In this document: one piece after another, positions 1-8,583 of the stretch | How the letters are laid out: each line of letters begins with the position of its first letter | Numbering within the stretch: position 1 is the stretch's first letter | NCBI GenBank assembly: GCA_963806735.1 | Contig: CAWEBE010000023.1 | Coordinates: forward strand, 1-64,000 | Source: CADEFX01 sp963806735 | GTDB lineage: Bacteria; Pseudomonadota; Alphaproteobacteria; Rhizobiales; Hyphomicrobiaceae | DNA length: 64,000 nt | Direction of reading: 5' to 3' | Notes under the pieces: model-generated | The model's database searches: none | Told to the model about the DNA's origin: nothing | Seen by the model: only the letters and a program-made list of their open reading frames with translations | Made by a program: the position numbers and the translations under genes

Positions 1-693
1 CGGGCTGTACAGAAAATTGGTGGACGCCATTCAAGTTGTGCGGTGGGAATTCCACGCCCAAGATCAAAACCCTCAAGCAAAGACGTGTTGCCGTAGTCAG
101 CGCGCAACACAAATGCAGGTCAGAAAACCCATTCTCGGCGGCACGCCGCCTGCAAAACTCTATGCTCTTGCGATAGTTCGGCAATTGCTGGGGTCGGTAG
201 ACGATGAACAGCGGCGCATCGTCAATGGTTATGTACCTTGGATCGGCAAAATATTGGCAAACATCGTCCATCAGGCGCAGATCGTCATCCGGCAGATACT
301 TCTGCGCTATAAGAACGTCGCGCTCCTTTCCATCCCAACGCCGCGTCCAACCCTCATTCGCCCAATTGATACAGAACGGCATGTCACTGTAGCGATCCCG
401 CAGCATATCGTCCAGCGGCAGATCCATCAGCCGCTTTCCGGAAAACCAGTAATAGTGGTAGCAAAAGCCATCGATGCCATAGCTCTTCGCCATCTTGATC
501 TGCTCGTGACGCGTTTCGCGCACGCGCAGATCATAAATCCAAGGTCGGTCGGCAGGTGAGGCTGGTAATGACCGGCAAACTGCGGTCTCGCCTTGGTGAC
601 ATTGGTCCATTCAGTAAACCCCCTGCCCCACCATTCGTCGTTCTCCGGGAACGGGTCGAACCGGGGCCACCGAAGTGCGATGAACTTGGACAT
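1..693 (-). pseudogene. WbsX-like glycosyltransferase, frameshifted and cut by the window edge
   Basis: This is the N-terminal part of a WbsX-family protein, a group found in O-antigen and other surface glycan clusters and thought to transfer sugars. The start is taken as ATG at 693 (MSKFIALRWPRFDPFPENDE), 8 bases after a G-rich ribosome site. The family hallmark ENDEWWGRGFTEWTNV follows, then HYQPHLPTDLGF. Reading then shifts frame at a short A run (534-537) and continues as YDLRVRETRHEQIKMAKS and FCYHYYWFSGKRL to position 1. Restoring one base in that run rejoins the two frames. The C-terminus lies outside the window. It neighbours a frameshifted methyltransferase, consistent with a damaged surface-polysaccharide locus or with poor sequence near a contig end. 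The family call is fairly sure; pseudogene status is not. Confidence 0.7.
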
Positions 694-762
694 AGCGCAC
701 ACCCCCCGCACATGCCTCGCCTCTCCGGACGATGAGCAAGCACAGCGGCCAATCGATTTCGC

Positions 763-1621
763 CTAATCTGTTACGTACGAGCAAGCCGTCTCATCAATTT
801 GGCGGCCCGCTTCTTCCATTTCCGGCGCCACCTCGCAATGCCTCTCGGATGGGTGGGGATTGGCACCGTCTCCAAATCCATTTCGGCTGGCGCGCAGATA
901 CTGCTCCAACTGCCTTGAATACAACCTGATATACATTGCCATACCTATTCGATCTGAGACCACAACGCAGCATCATGGGCAAACGCGCCCACTTGTCTTT
1001 GAATTCGGTTTTCGAGGGCGACTTCACCACGAAGCGCGCATCGACGATCTTGCAGAGCGGCATCCCTTACCAATTGCTTCATGTTTTTTATGCCGAAGAA
1101 GCGCAGGTGGGTTTTGTCCAATAATCCCCCACTCCCGGTATTCGAAATCCGCAGACAGGAGACATGCCAACACCGAGTTGTGACCGGCGTGCGGGAGCGA
1201 AACGATTGCGGCGCCATCGGGCTTGAGCAAGCTCGCAGCGGCGCGCAAGGTCGAAAGCGGGTCGAGCAAATGCTCCAGGACGTCAGCCATCACGACCGCG
1301 TCGAATGCGGGCTCCGCCTTGAAGTGGGTCAGTCCAACCAGGCTGGTTGAGATCGGCGCGAACGACGAGCTCGCAAAACGTCTCCAGGTAGTCGGCGGAC
1401 GCCGGTCAATCTCCAGAGCCGTCACCTTGGCGTGCGCCAAATCTGTTGGGGTCTGGCAATGAGGGCCCGGCCCCCGCACCGATCTCCAGCACACGTGCAC
1501 CGCTGCGAACGAGCTGAACTACAAAAGCGGCCGCGGTATTGCTGTTCGGGTCGAAGTCGTAAGCATATTTCGATTGCTCACGGTGGGGGTGGGAGAGGTA
1601 CAGCATGAAGCTATCTCTCAA
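763..1621 (-). pseudogene. class I SAM-dependent methyltransferase, many frameshifts
   Basis: Successive pieces of one methyltransferase lie in different frames of the minus strand. From 1621 they read SKYAYDFDPNSNTAAAF and the SAM-binding motif VLEIGAGAG, then VTALEID, SADYLETFCELVVRADL, FDAVVMADVLEHLLDP, LLDKTHLRFFGIKNM and finally GNVYQVVFKAV. The order and content match a roughly 230-residue glycan-cluster methyltransferase (motif I, acidic loop, motif post I, DKTHLRFF). At least five shifts are needed within about 750 bases, yet few stop codons occur inside each piece. That argues for recent decay or sequencing indels rather than ancient loss. The left boundary is approximate, because the last 100 bases are not clearly homologous to anything I recognise. 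Confidence 0.6.
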
Positions 1622-2167
1622 GCTGGTTTAGGACAGCTTCTTTCAGCTGCATCCCTGTCCCGTCCGCTACACAACCTTAAATTGATCTATTGACATATGA
1701 TGCACCGCGGTCCCGTGTCCTAGCGTGTTTCCGCTCGCATTGTCAATTCGTTCGGCGCCAGCCGATGGTGGATAGGCTTGGCTCAGAGCACTTGGCTATC
1801 CGGGGCACAGCGCGCGTCATGTTGCGGCACCGTTCGGGTGGCACTATGTTGATGCGACGTGCGGGCAACGGAAGATCGCCAGGCCGAGCCCGATGTAAGA
1901 GTTCGCAGGGCTACTGGTGCTGCGGGTTGGCGTTCGCAAATCGCTTTCCAGGCGCGCGCGGGTGCGCTAGCTAGGCCAACAGCTCCTATGGTCGGCGCTG
2001 CCGCGAGCCCGCATGGGATATCGCGATCGAGAGGGTACGAGCAAGTTCATGATTTCAGTGTGATTTCAGATTGAGGGGCCCGCTTGAAGGGACAAGTGCA
2101 GGCGAAGTCCTCGCTCCTCAGCTCTGCAGCCCATCGACAGAGTTCTAGACGGGGGAATACTGGGGAC
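1622..2167. other. non-coding stretch upstream of the ABC exporter
   Basis: No convincing reading frame is present. Short open frames here lack ribosome sites and read as low-information Arg/Ala/Ser sequence. The far right end holds the leader and probable promoter of the ABC exporter. I could not point to a confident -35/-10 pair or a terminator. Confidence 0.5.
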
Positions 2168-3946
2168 ATGGAAGTCAACCACGGCAGCACACTGAGCCTG
2201 CTGAAGCGGCTTGCCGGTGATCATGCGCGGACCTATGCGCCACGCTATGCGGTCGCCCTGGTCCTGATGGCATTCGTCGCCGGGTGCACGTCGATGAGCG
2301 CCTGGTTCATGAAGTATGTTATCGACGACATCTTCGTCAAAAACGACCACGCAGCCTTGGTTTGGATCCCCATAGCGATCGCCACGATCTTCATCTTAAA
2401 GGGCTTTGCCGCCTATTTTCAGGAAGTGTGGCTCAGCCGCATCGGCAACAGGCTCGTCGCCGACATCCAGTGGCAGACCTACGACCATGTGCTGAAAATG
2501 GATGTCGCCTTCTTCCAGAAATATACATCCAGCGACCTGATCACGAGGCTGACGCAGCAGGCAAGTGCGGCCCGCGACATGCTGAACATGCTGGCCTTGG
2601 GCCTGGGCCGCGATGTCCTGACCATCGTGGGACTTGTCTTCGTGATGGTCTCGCAAGACCCCATCATGGCGGGAATCTGTCTGACAGTCGGACCGTTCGT
2701 GGTCCTCGGGCTGAAGCGTCTCATGAAGCGCAGCCGGAAGGCGGCGACGAGCCAGTTCCACTCGACGACGGACATCGTCGGCACGGTGCGCGAGACCTCC
2801 CAGGGCGTCAGGATCGTGAAATCGTTCCAATTGGAAGGCGTGCTGCGTCAGCGGATGCAAACGGCGCTGAAGGCCGTCGAGCGCCTATCCAACAAGATCG
2901 TGCGCGTGCAAGCTCTGGTCAATCCGCTGATCGAAACGGCCGGAGGACTAGCCGTGGCGGCCGTCGTCCTCTACGCCGGGTGGCGCAGCATGTCGCATGG
3001 CCAGACGCCGGGTCAGTTCTTCGCATTCATAACGGCGCTGCTGATGACGGCCGATCCAGCCCGCCGTCTGTCGCGGCTGCAGCTGAGGCTTGCAACGGCA
3101 GCCATCGGCGTGAGGATGATGTATGAGCTGGTGGATACGCCGCCCGCGGAGGTAGACCACGGCGCACCGGAGGATCTGGTCGTCAGCCGCGGCGAGATTC
3201 GATTGGAAGGCGTGAACTTCGGATATGCGCCGGGAATGCAGGTGCTGGACGACCTCAGCCTAGTCGCACCAGCGGGCAAGACGACAGCTTTGGTGGGGCT
3301 TTCGGGGACAGGCAAGACCACCGTTTTCAACTTGGTGCAGCGCTTCTGGGCTCCTCAAGCCGGCAGCATCCGCATCGATGGACAGCGCATTGACGAGCAC
3401 GCGCTCGCTTCGGTGCGAAAGCAGGTAGCGCTTGTCAGCCAGGATGTTTTTCTCTTCGAAGGCACAATCGGCGAAAACATCAGAGCGGGATATGGCAATG
3501 CGTCGGAGGCCGATATCATAGCCGCGGCCCGCTCAGCGCACGCTGACGCATTCATTCGCGCCATGCCGCAGGGCTACGATACTCCGGTCGGCGAGCTCGG
3601 CTCGCAGCTCTCGGGCGGGCAGCGGCAGAGGATCGCCCTGGCCCGCGCCTTTCTCAAGAGCGCGCCCATCATCCTGTTGGACGAGCCAACATCGGCGTTG
3701 GACAGCGAGACCGAGCAGATCATTCAGAGCGCATTGGCCGAGCTGACGCGCGGTCGCACCACAATCGTCATCGCGCACCGCCTGGCTACGGTGGCCAGCG
3801 CCGATGTCATCCATGTCCTTGATCAAGGGCGCCTGATCGAAACCGGTACACACCGCGATCTCATTCAACGCGGCGGCCTGTACGCCAGGCTGTACCGCAT
3901 CCAATTCGCCGAGAGCATCGCCGACAAGGCCGCAGCCGTGGGCTGA
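2168..3946 (+). CDS. MsbA-type ABC exporter (fused transmembrane and ATPase half-transporter)
   Basis: A half-transporter of 592 residues that should dimerise in the inner membrane and use ATP to flip or export a lipid, glycolipid or peptide. The first ~320 residues form the ABC type-1 membrane domain (hydrophobic segments such as YAVALVLMAFVAGC and DVLTIVGLVFVMV). The ATPase domain carries Walker A GLSGTGKTT near residue 376, the signature LSGGQ near 480, Walker B IILLDEPTSALD near 500 and the switch histidine in IVIAHRL near 536, so it looks active. An in-frame TTG lies at 2084, but ATG 2168 follows a GGGG-rich site and gives the usual family length. Neighbouring broken glycan genes suggest export of a glycolipid or surface polysaccharide precursor; the substrate is not shown by sequence. 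Confidence 0.9.
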   Translation: MEVNHGSTLSLLKRLAGDHARTYAPRYAVALVLMAFVAGCTSMSAWFMKYVIDDIFVKNDHAALVWIPIAIATIFILKGFAAYFQEVWLSRIGNRLVADIQWQTYDHVLKMDVAFFQKYTSSDLITRLTQQASAARDMLNMLALGLGRDVLTIVGLVFVMVSQDPIMAGICLTVGPFVVLGLKRLMKRSRKAATSQFHSTTDIVGTVRETSQGVRIVKSFQLEGVLRQRMQTALKAVERLSNKIVRVQALVNPLIETAGGLAVAAVVLYAGWRSMSHGQTPGQFFAFITALLMTADPARRLSRLQLRLATAAIGVRMMYELVDTPPAEVDHGAPEDLVVSRGEIRLEGVNFGYAPGMQVLDDLSLVAPAGKTTALVGLSGTGKTTVFNLVQRFWAPQAGSIRIDGQRIDEHALASVRKQVALVSQDVFLFEGTIGENIRAGYGNASEADIIAAARSAHADAFIRAMPQGYDTPVGELGSQLSGGQRQRIALARAFLKSAPIILLDEPTSALDSETEQIIQSALAELTRGRTTIVIAHRLATVASADVIHVLDQGRLIETGTHRDLIQRGGLYARLYRIQFAESIADKAAAVG

Positions 3947-4018
3947 AAGCGTCCTCTGGCTCGCGCAAGTTGCCGATCGGAACCTCGCTGTTTCGCTGCT
4001 GAGCGCCGGAGCCATGAC

Positions 4019-4543
4019 ATGAGCACTGCGACGCGGTCCCTGACACTCGAGGATGTCGCTGGCGTGCTCGCGCTATCGGCCGATGCCCCGGACACGAGCG
4101 AGATTTATGCGAGGGTCGATCAGCTCGTGCGCGACACGGTCGGCTACAAGCTGCTGACCGTTCTCAAATTCGTGGAGGAGACGCAGGAGGTCGAGCGCAT
4201 CTATTCCAGCAATCCGAAAACCTATCCCGTGGGCGGCCGTAAGCGGCTTGCCGCCATCAAAAGGGACCACAGTTTCGCCGGCGGTCAGATCTTTCTTGCA
4301 GCTGACGCCGATGCCGTGAAGCGCACCTACCCCGATTACGAGCTGATCCTGGGACTGGGCGCGAGCGCTATCCTGAACGCGCCCATCCGCCACGCGGGCC
4401 GCCGCCTCGGCACACTCAACTGCTGCGGCGTGGCAAACACCTACGGCACAAAGGAGATCGAGGCGGCCAAAGTCCTCGCCAATCTCCTGGCGCCGACGCT
4501 GCTGGCGGCGAAGCTCAATAGGCCTGCACCACATACAGACTAA
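4019..4543 (+). CDS. GAF domain protein
   Basis: A 174-residue cytoplasmic protein that is essentially one GAF domain, the small-molecule sensing fold. Typical features are the N-terminal helix DTSEIYARVDQLVRDTVG, the core strand LLTVLKFVEET, and the late segment SAILNAPIRHAGRRLGTLN. No output domain (histidine kinase, GGDEF or helix-turn-helix) is attached, so it is a stand-alone sensor or small enzyme of the GAF class. It starts 72 bases after the ABC exporter on the same strand and may be co-transcribed, but nothing else links them. Ligand unknown. Confidence 0.8.
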   Translation: MSTATRSLTLEDVAGVLALSADAPDTSEIYARVDQLVRDTVGYKLLTVLKFVEETQEVERIYSSNPKTYPVGGRKRLAAIKRDHSFAGGQIFLAADADAVKRTYPDYELILGLGASAILNAPIRHAGRRLGTLNCCGVANTYGTKEIEAAKVLANLLAPTLLAAKLNRPAPHTD

Positions 4544-4609
4544 GGCCCACCCGCGTCCTCGCACGGGTGAGCCCAGTCGCGGTCGTCGTTTCCTGGGCGC
4601 GCGCTCAGT

Positions 4610-5560
4610 TCACTTCACGCGCGCGATCAGGTCCGTGTATTTCTTGATATCGGCTTCGAGTGTGGCGTCGACCTTGTCCGGGCCAATGAAGAGGTTCTCC
4701 TTCATGTACCGGCTCTTGACCACAGCCTGCACGTTCTGCGCACTCGCGGCCTCGGCCATTGCCTTGGCGAGCTTATCGACGACGGGCTTCGGCGTATTCT
4801 TGGGCGCGGAGACCATCAGATAGTTGCCGCCCCCGATATCCCAGCCGTTGTCGACCATGCTGAAAATTTCGGGAAAGCGCCCCATGCGCTCGGTCATCAT
4901 GGATCCGATGACACGCACCTCGCCCGTTTCAGCTTGTGGACCGAACGTGCCGCCCGAGAAGCCGAAATCGACCTGGTTGGCGAGCACGGCCTGAACCGAA
5001 CCGTTGCCGCCTCCCGTCGGCACCGGAATGATCTTGATGCCCTCTTTCTTCGCGACGTACTCAAAGATCAGCTTGTCGAGCTGGTACTGCGAGGCATACT
5101 TGACGTCGCGCTTCTCAGCCTTGGCCGCATCGATGACATCGCGCATGCTCTTGTAGGGACGGCTCGGATGCGTGAACAGACCGTCCTCGAACTTGCTGAC
5201 GATGGCGATGTGTGCGAAATCCGTGACGTCATACTGGGTCTTCAAGACGAGCGGCTCAAAGGCATAGGTGAGCGAGCCGGTGCCAATCAGGGTGTAGCCA
5301 TCCGGCTCAGCCGCCTTGACGGACATGGCGGCCACACCGCCGCCCGCGCCCGGCTTGTTTTGTACCAGGACTGTCTGGCCGAGGCTCCTGCCAAGTGGCT
5401 CCGCCATGGCACGCAAGACAGCATCCGTGCCGCCGCCCGGCGCAAAGCCGACAATAATGGTGATGGGCTTGGTGGGAAACTCCGCGGCCTGCGCCGCGCC
5501 TGCGACCGTCAACGCGGCCAGCGCTGCAGCCGCAACCGAAGCGCATTTCCAATTCAGCAT
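4610..5560 (-). CDS. tctC: tripartite tricarboxylate transporter substrate-binding protein (TctC/Bug family)
   Basis: A periplasmic solute-binding protein of 316 residues. The first ~25 residues are a Sec signal peptide (MLNWKCASVAAAALAALTV, cleavage after AQA). The mature start FPTKPITIIVGFAPGGGTD is the Bug-family signature that contacts the carboxylate ligand, followed by LGQTVLVQNKPGAGG. It is the last gene of a tctB-tctA-tctC unit on the minus strand, 60 bases after tctA, so it should deliver its ligand to that secondary transporter. Such proteins bind citrate, glutarate, aromatic or nicotinate-type carboxylates; the sequence does not say which. Confidence 0.92.
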   Translation of the reverse strand: MLNWKCASVAAAALAALTVAGAAQAAEFPTKPITIIVGFAPGGGTDAVLRAMAEPLGRSLGQTVLVQNKPGAGGGVAAMSVKAAEPDGYTLIGTGSLTYAFEPLVLKTQYDVTDFAHIAIVSKFEDGLFTHPSRPYKSMRDVIDAAKAEKRDVKYASQYQLDKLIFEYVAKKEGIKIIPVPTGGGNGSVQAVLANQVDFGFSGGTFGPQAETGEVRVIGSMMTERMGRFPEIFSMVDNGWDIGGGNYLMVSAPKNTPKPVVDKLAKAMAEAASAQNVQAVVKSRYMKENLFIGPDKVDATLEADIKKYTDLIARVK

Positions 5561-5620
5561 TTTGTCTACTCCTCAGCTTGTTTGTCATCCTATGCGCCGC
5601 TGTCACCGGCACGCTAGGTC

Positions 5621-7183
5621 TCAGGTCTTGTCGGCCTTCGGCGTCGCGCCCGCCATGGGCTCCTCTGTGCGTACCGGCGCCGCAACTCGTGTCTGCGTCA
5701 ACTGGAAGTTGCTCAAGCGCCAGACCGAAAAGATGGCCATGAGCAGAAATACGATGGCCACGGGGTGATCGACAAGCGACGAAGGCTTGGCGTCCGTGAT
5801 GATCAGGGCCTGCCGCAGTGAGAGCTCCGCCTGGGGGCCGAGAATGAAGCCGATCAGGAACGTCACGAAGGAGAAGTCGTACTTCTTCATGAAGTATCCA
5901 AAAAAGGCGAAAATCAGCATCAGATAGACGCCGAACATGCCGCTGCCTTCCAGATATGCGCCGGCGACACATAGGAAAATGATGACGGGAAGCAGAATGG
6001 CGTCCGAAACCAGAATGAGCCAGGCGAAGAAGCGCTGGCCGGCAATGCCGATCACCAGGAGAATGGCAGAGGCCAGAATCATGCCGATGAAAATGGAATA
6101 GACCAGAACGGCGTCGTCGCGGAAAAGATAGGGACCGGGCGTCAAGCCGTGCATCATGAAGGCGCCCATCAGCAGCGCTGTCGAGACGCTGCCGGGCAGG
6201 CCAATGGCGAACATGGGAACCATACTCGCCGGGACGGCCGCATTGTCCGCAGTTTCGGCAGCCGCGACGCCTTCGATGGCGCCCTTGCCGAAGCGGTCGG
6301 GGTCCTTGTCCGCACGCTTGGCCCATGTATAGGCGAGAAACGAGCTCAGGCTTCCGCCCAGCCCGGGGAGTACACCAATACCGATACCGGTGAAGCTCGC
6401 GCGCAGAATGGTGGGTATGCACTTGATGAATTCGCGCAGCGACAGGCGGCGGTCCTCGGGGTTGCCGCTGTCTAAATAAGCCGCTTTGTGCCCGTATGTA
6501 CCGCGCCAGCCCTTGTCGATCTGCACGAACATTTCCGACAGGGCCAGCGTGCCGATAGCGATGGCAAGCAACGGAATGCCATCGTACAGATCCTGCCAGC
6601 CAAACGTCAGGCGCGGCTGCCCGGTCTCGATGTCCAACCTAGGTGCGGACAGAAACAGTCCGAGGAAGCCGGCGATCAGCCCTTTGAAGAACGAGCGACC
6701 CGAAACGGCAGCGATGAAGGTTATGGCAAAGATCAGGACGGCCGTGATCTCGACGGGTCCGGTTCCAATGGCGAGCTTGGCCAGCGGCGCCGTCAGCAAG
6801 ATGAGCGCAATGGTGGCGATAAAATCGCCGGCGACTGATCCGTAAAGGGCAATTTTCAGGGCTTTCTGTGCCTTGCCCTGCCGCGTCATGGGATAGCCGT
6901 CGAGCGTGGTGACGACCGAGGACGGCTCACCCGGCACGTTGATGAGAATGGCCGTGATGGCGCTGCCTGTGGCCCCGCCCTTGTTGATGCCGATGAGAAA
7001 GGAAATGCCGACGAGCGGCGGCAGCTTGTAGGTGAACGGGATGAGCAGGGCAATTGCGGTTGCGCGATTCAAGCCGGGCAGAGCGCCAACCACATAGCCG
7101 ATGAACACACCGAAGGTCACGTATATGACGATCTGGATGGTCAGAACGTCGTTGAACGCTTGCAGGACCTGTTGAAACAGCAT
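5621..7183 (-). CDS. tctA: tripartite tricarboxylate transporter large membrane subunit TctA
   Basis: The large permease subunit, 520 residues with about 12 hydrophobic spans. The N-terminal motif GALPGLNRATAIALLIPFTY and a second copy near the middle (GIGVLPGLGGSLSSF) are the internally repeated TctA signatures that form the two-fold transport core. It works with TctB and the periplasmic TctC as a cation-driven importer of carboxylates. It starts 12 bases after tctB and precedes tctC. The last ~25 residues are hydrophilic and variable. Length and motifs are normal, so it should be functional. Confidence 0.93.
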   Translation of the reverse strand: MLFQQVLQAFNDVLTIQIVIYVTFGVFIGYVVGALPGLNRATAIALLIPFTYKLPPLVGISFLIGINKGGATGSAITAILINVPGEPSSVVTTLDGYPMTRQGKAQKALKIALYGSVAGDFIATIALILLTAPLAKLAIGTGPVEITAVLIFAITFIAAVSGRSFFKGLIAGFLGLFLSAPRLDIETGQPRLTFGWQDLYDGIPLLAIAIGTLALSEMFVQIDKGWRGTYGHKAAYLDSGNPEDRRLSLREFIKCIPTILRASFTGIGIGVLPGLGGSLSSFLAYTWAKRADKDPDRFGKGAIEGVAAAETADNAAVPASMVPMFAIGLPGSVSTALLMGAFMMHGLTPGPYLFRDDAVLVYSIFIGMILASAILLVIGIAGQRFFAWLILVSDAILLPVIIFLCVAGAYLEGSGMFGVYLMLIFAFFGYFMKKYDFSFVTFLIGFILGPQAELSLRQALIITDAKPSSLVDHPVAIVFLLMAIFSVWRLSNFQLTQTRVAAPVRTEEPMAGATPKADKT

Positions 7184-7195
7184 TTCGAGGGCGGC

Positions 7196-7642
7196 CTATG
7201 GCAACGGAGTTTGCAGGCCATAGGTGGCTATGGCCTGGGCTATTGCCACCGTGATGATCGCGGTGGGCACGATGCGGATCGGACTGCGCTCGCCCATGAA
7301 AATCATGGCAGCCGCAATCATCAACGGTCCACCGATCCACGTCCCGTACCAGTGAATGATGACGGTGGTGACAAGGATAATGGCACTGATCAGCAGGAAG
7401 AAGCCGAGATCCGACCACGTCAGGGGATTGGGCTGATCGACGTACATCGACGGCTTCGTTAGAGCTTGATAGAGCAGTCCGACGCAGCTCACGGCCATGC
7501 CGAGCAACATGAGGACGGGGAAGAAGTAAGGGGAGAGGCCGTGCCACGTCCCACCCGGGTCCTCCAATGGAATGATGACGAAAAGCGCCACTCCAACGAG
7601 CACCAGCAGCAGGACGGCGACCACAATATCAACTTTTCGCAT
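7196..7642 (-). CDS. tctB: tripartite tricarboxylate transporter small membrane subunit TctB
   Basis: The small, poorly conserved TTT membrane subunit, 148 residues with four hydrophobic segments (IVVAVLLLVLVGVALFVII first). An upstream in-frame codon would lengthen the protein by 32 residues, but ATG 7642 follows an excellent ribosome site (AGGGAGGAC) and gives the normal TctB length. It is the first gene of tctBAC, so the operon promoter should lie between 7643 and the divergent HD-domain gene. The gene order B-A-C, rather than the classical C-B-A, is common in alphaproteobacteria. Confidence 0.88.
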   Translation of the reverse strand: MRKVDIVVAVLLLVLVGVALFVIIPLEDPGGTWHGLSPYFFPVLMLLGMAVSCVGLLYQALTKPSMYVDQPNPLTWSDLGFFLLISAIILVTTVIIHWYGTWIGGPLMIAAAMIFMGERSPIRIVPTAIITVAIAQAIATYGLQTPLP

Positions 7643-7962
7643 GTCCTCCCTCGGAGCTGATCGGGACGCAACGGCGATCGATGGGGAAGCCCCCGCCAGG
7701 TGGCCGCTTCGATAGCGTCGACAGACTGCCAAATTCATGGCCAGCGAGGCAATAGCAGGTTTGGCGCCCGGACAGCGTCATTTTAACAAATCGACCCGGC
7801 AAGACCGTCTTGCGTGCCCGCCGGACGTCACAGCCTTCCCTGCGGGTAGAGGCGCGAACCTCACTACCGTCGTCTCGTCCTCTCGCCTACTGTTGCTTAC
7901 GCAAAGGACCATTGCGTGCGCAGCGAGAGTATCGCAGCGGTTTCCATCGACCAGGAGGCAGC
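7643..7962. other. divergent intergenic region between tctBAC and the HD-domain gene
   Basis: About 320 bases separate the two divergent starts. Both flanking genes have strong ribosome sites at its edges (AGGGAGGAC for tctB, AGGAGG for the HD gene), so both promoters should be here. I saw no confident promoter hexamers, operator palindrome or riboswitch fold. Confidence 0.45.
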
Positions 7963-8529
7963 ATGAACGTCCGCGACGAGATCCGCGACATCTATGCCAA
8001 TCGGGCCACCAAGAAGTACGGCCTGTCGGATGTGAACCAGCTCCAGCACGCGCTGCAGTCGGCCGCACTCGCCGAGCAGCAGGGCGAGGCGCCGTCGCTC
8101 ATCGTCGCAGCCCTGGTGCACGACATCGGGCACATGGTGCACCACCTCGGCGAGGACCCGGCCAGTGCCGGCATCGACGATCGCCACGAGGAGCTTGGAG
8201 CAGCGTGGCTGGACGCGCATTTCGGGCCGGAGGTGGCGGAGCCCGTGCGGCTGCATGTTCCGGCCAAGCGCTATCTGTGCGCCGTCGATCGCGCATACTT
8301 TTCCCTGCTGTCGGAAGATTCGGTGCGCTCCCTCGCCTTGCAGGGCGGACCCATGTCGCCTGCCGAGGTCGCCGCATTCGAGAAGCATCCGTACGCACAA
8401 GCCGCCGTGCGCTTGCGCCGGATCGATGAGGCGGCGAAGGATCCGAATGCCGACACGCCGCAGGTCGATCACTTCATGCGATATGTCGACCTGGTGCTTG
8501 CGCCGGCCGGCGCCGACCGCCCCGCGTAG
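7963..8529 (+). CDS. HD-domain protein resembling the PhnZ-type oxygenase family
   Basis: A 188-residue HD-fold metalloprotein. The metal ligands are visible as an early histidine in QLQHALQ (residue 29), the HD pair in ALVHDIGHMVHH (53-54), the histidine in DDRHEELGAAWL and the histidine in VRLHVPAKRYL. This arrangement, with the tyrosine in KKYGL just before the first helix, is that of HD proteins associated with phosphonate degradation, whose member PhnZ is a di-iron oxygenase cleaving 2-amino-1-hydroxyethylphosphonate. No phosphonate genes are nearby, so the substrate may differ. Start at 7963 is fixed by AGGAGG seven bases upstream; a longer frame from 7810 has no support. Confidence 0.75.
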   Translation: MNVRDEIRDIYANRATKKYGLSDVNQLQHALQSAALAEQQGEAPSLIVAALVHDIGHMVHHLGEDPASAGIDDRHEELGAAWLDAHFGPEVAEPVRLHVPAKRYLCAVDRAYFSLLSEDSVRSLALQGGPMSPAEVAAFEKHPYAQAAVRLRRIDEAAKDPNADTPQVDHFMRYVDLVLAPAGADRPA

Positions 8530-8583
8530 GCCACGGCTCGTGCTGGGTTGGGGTGGGTCTCTCTAAGAACGAACCTCACAAAC

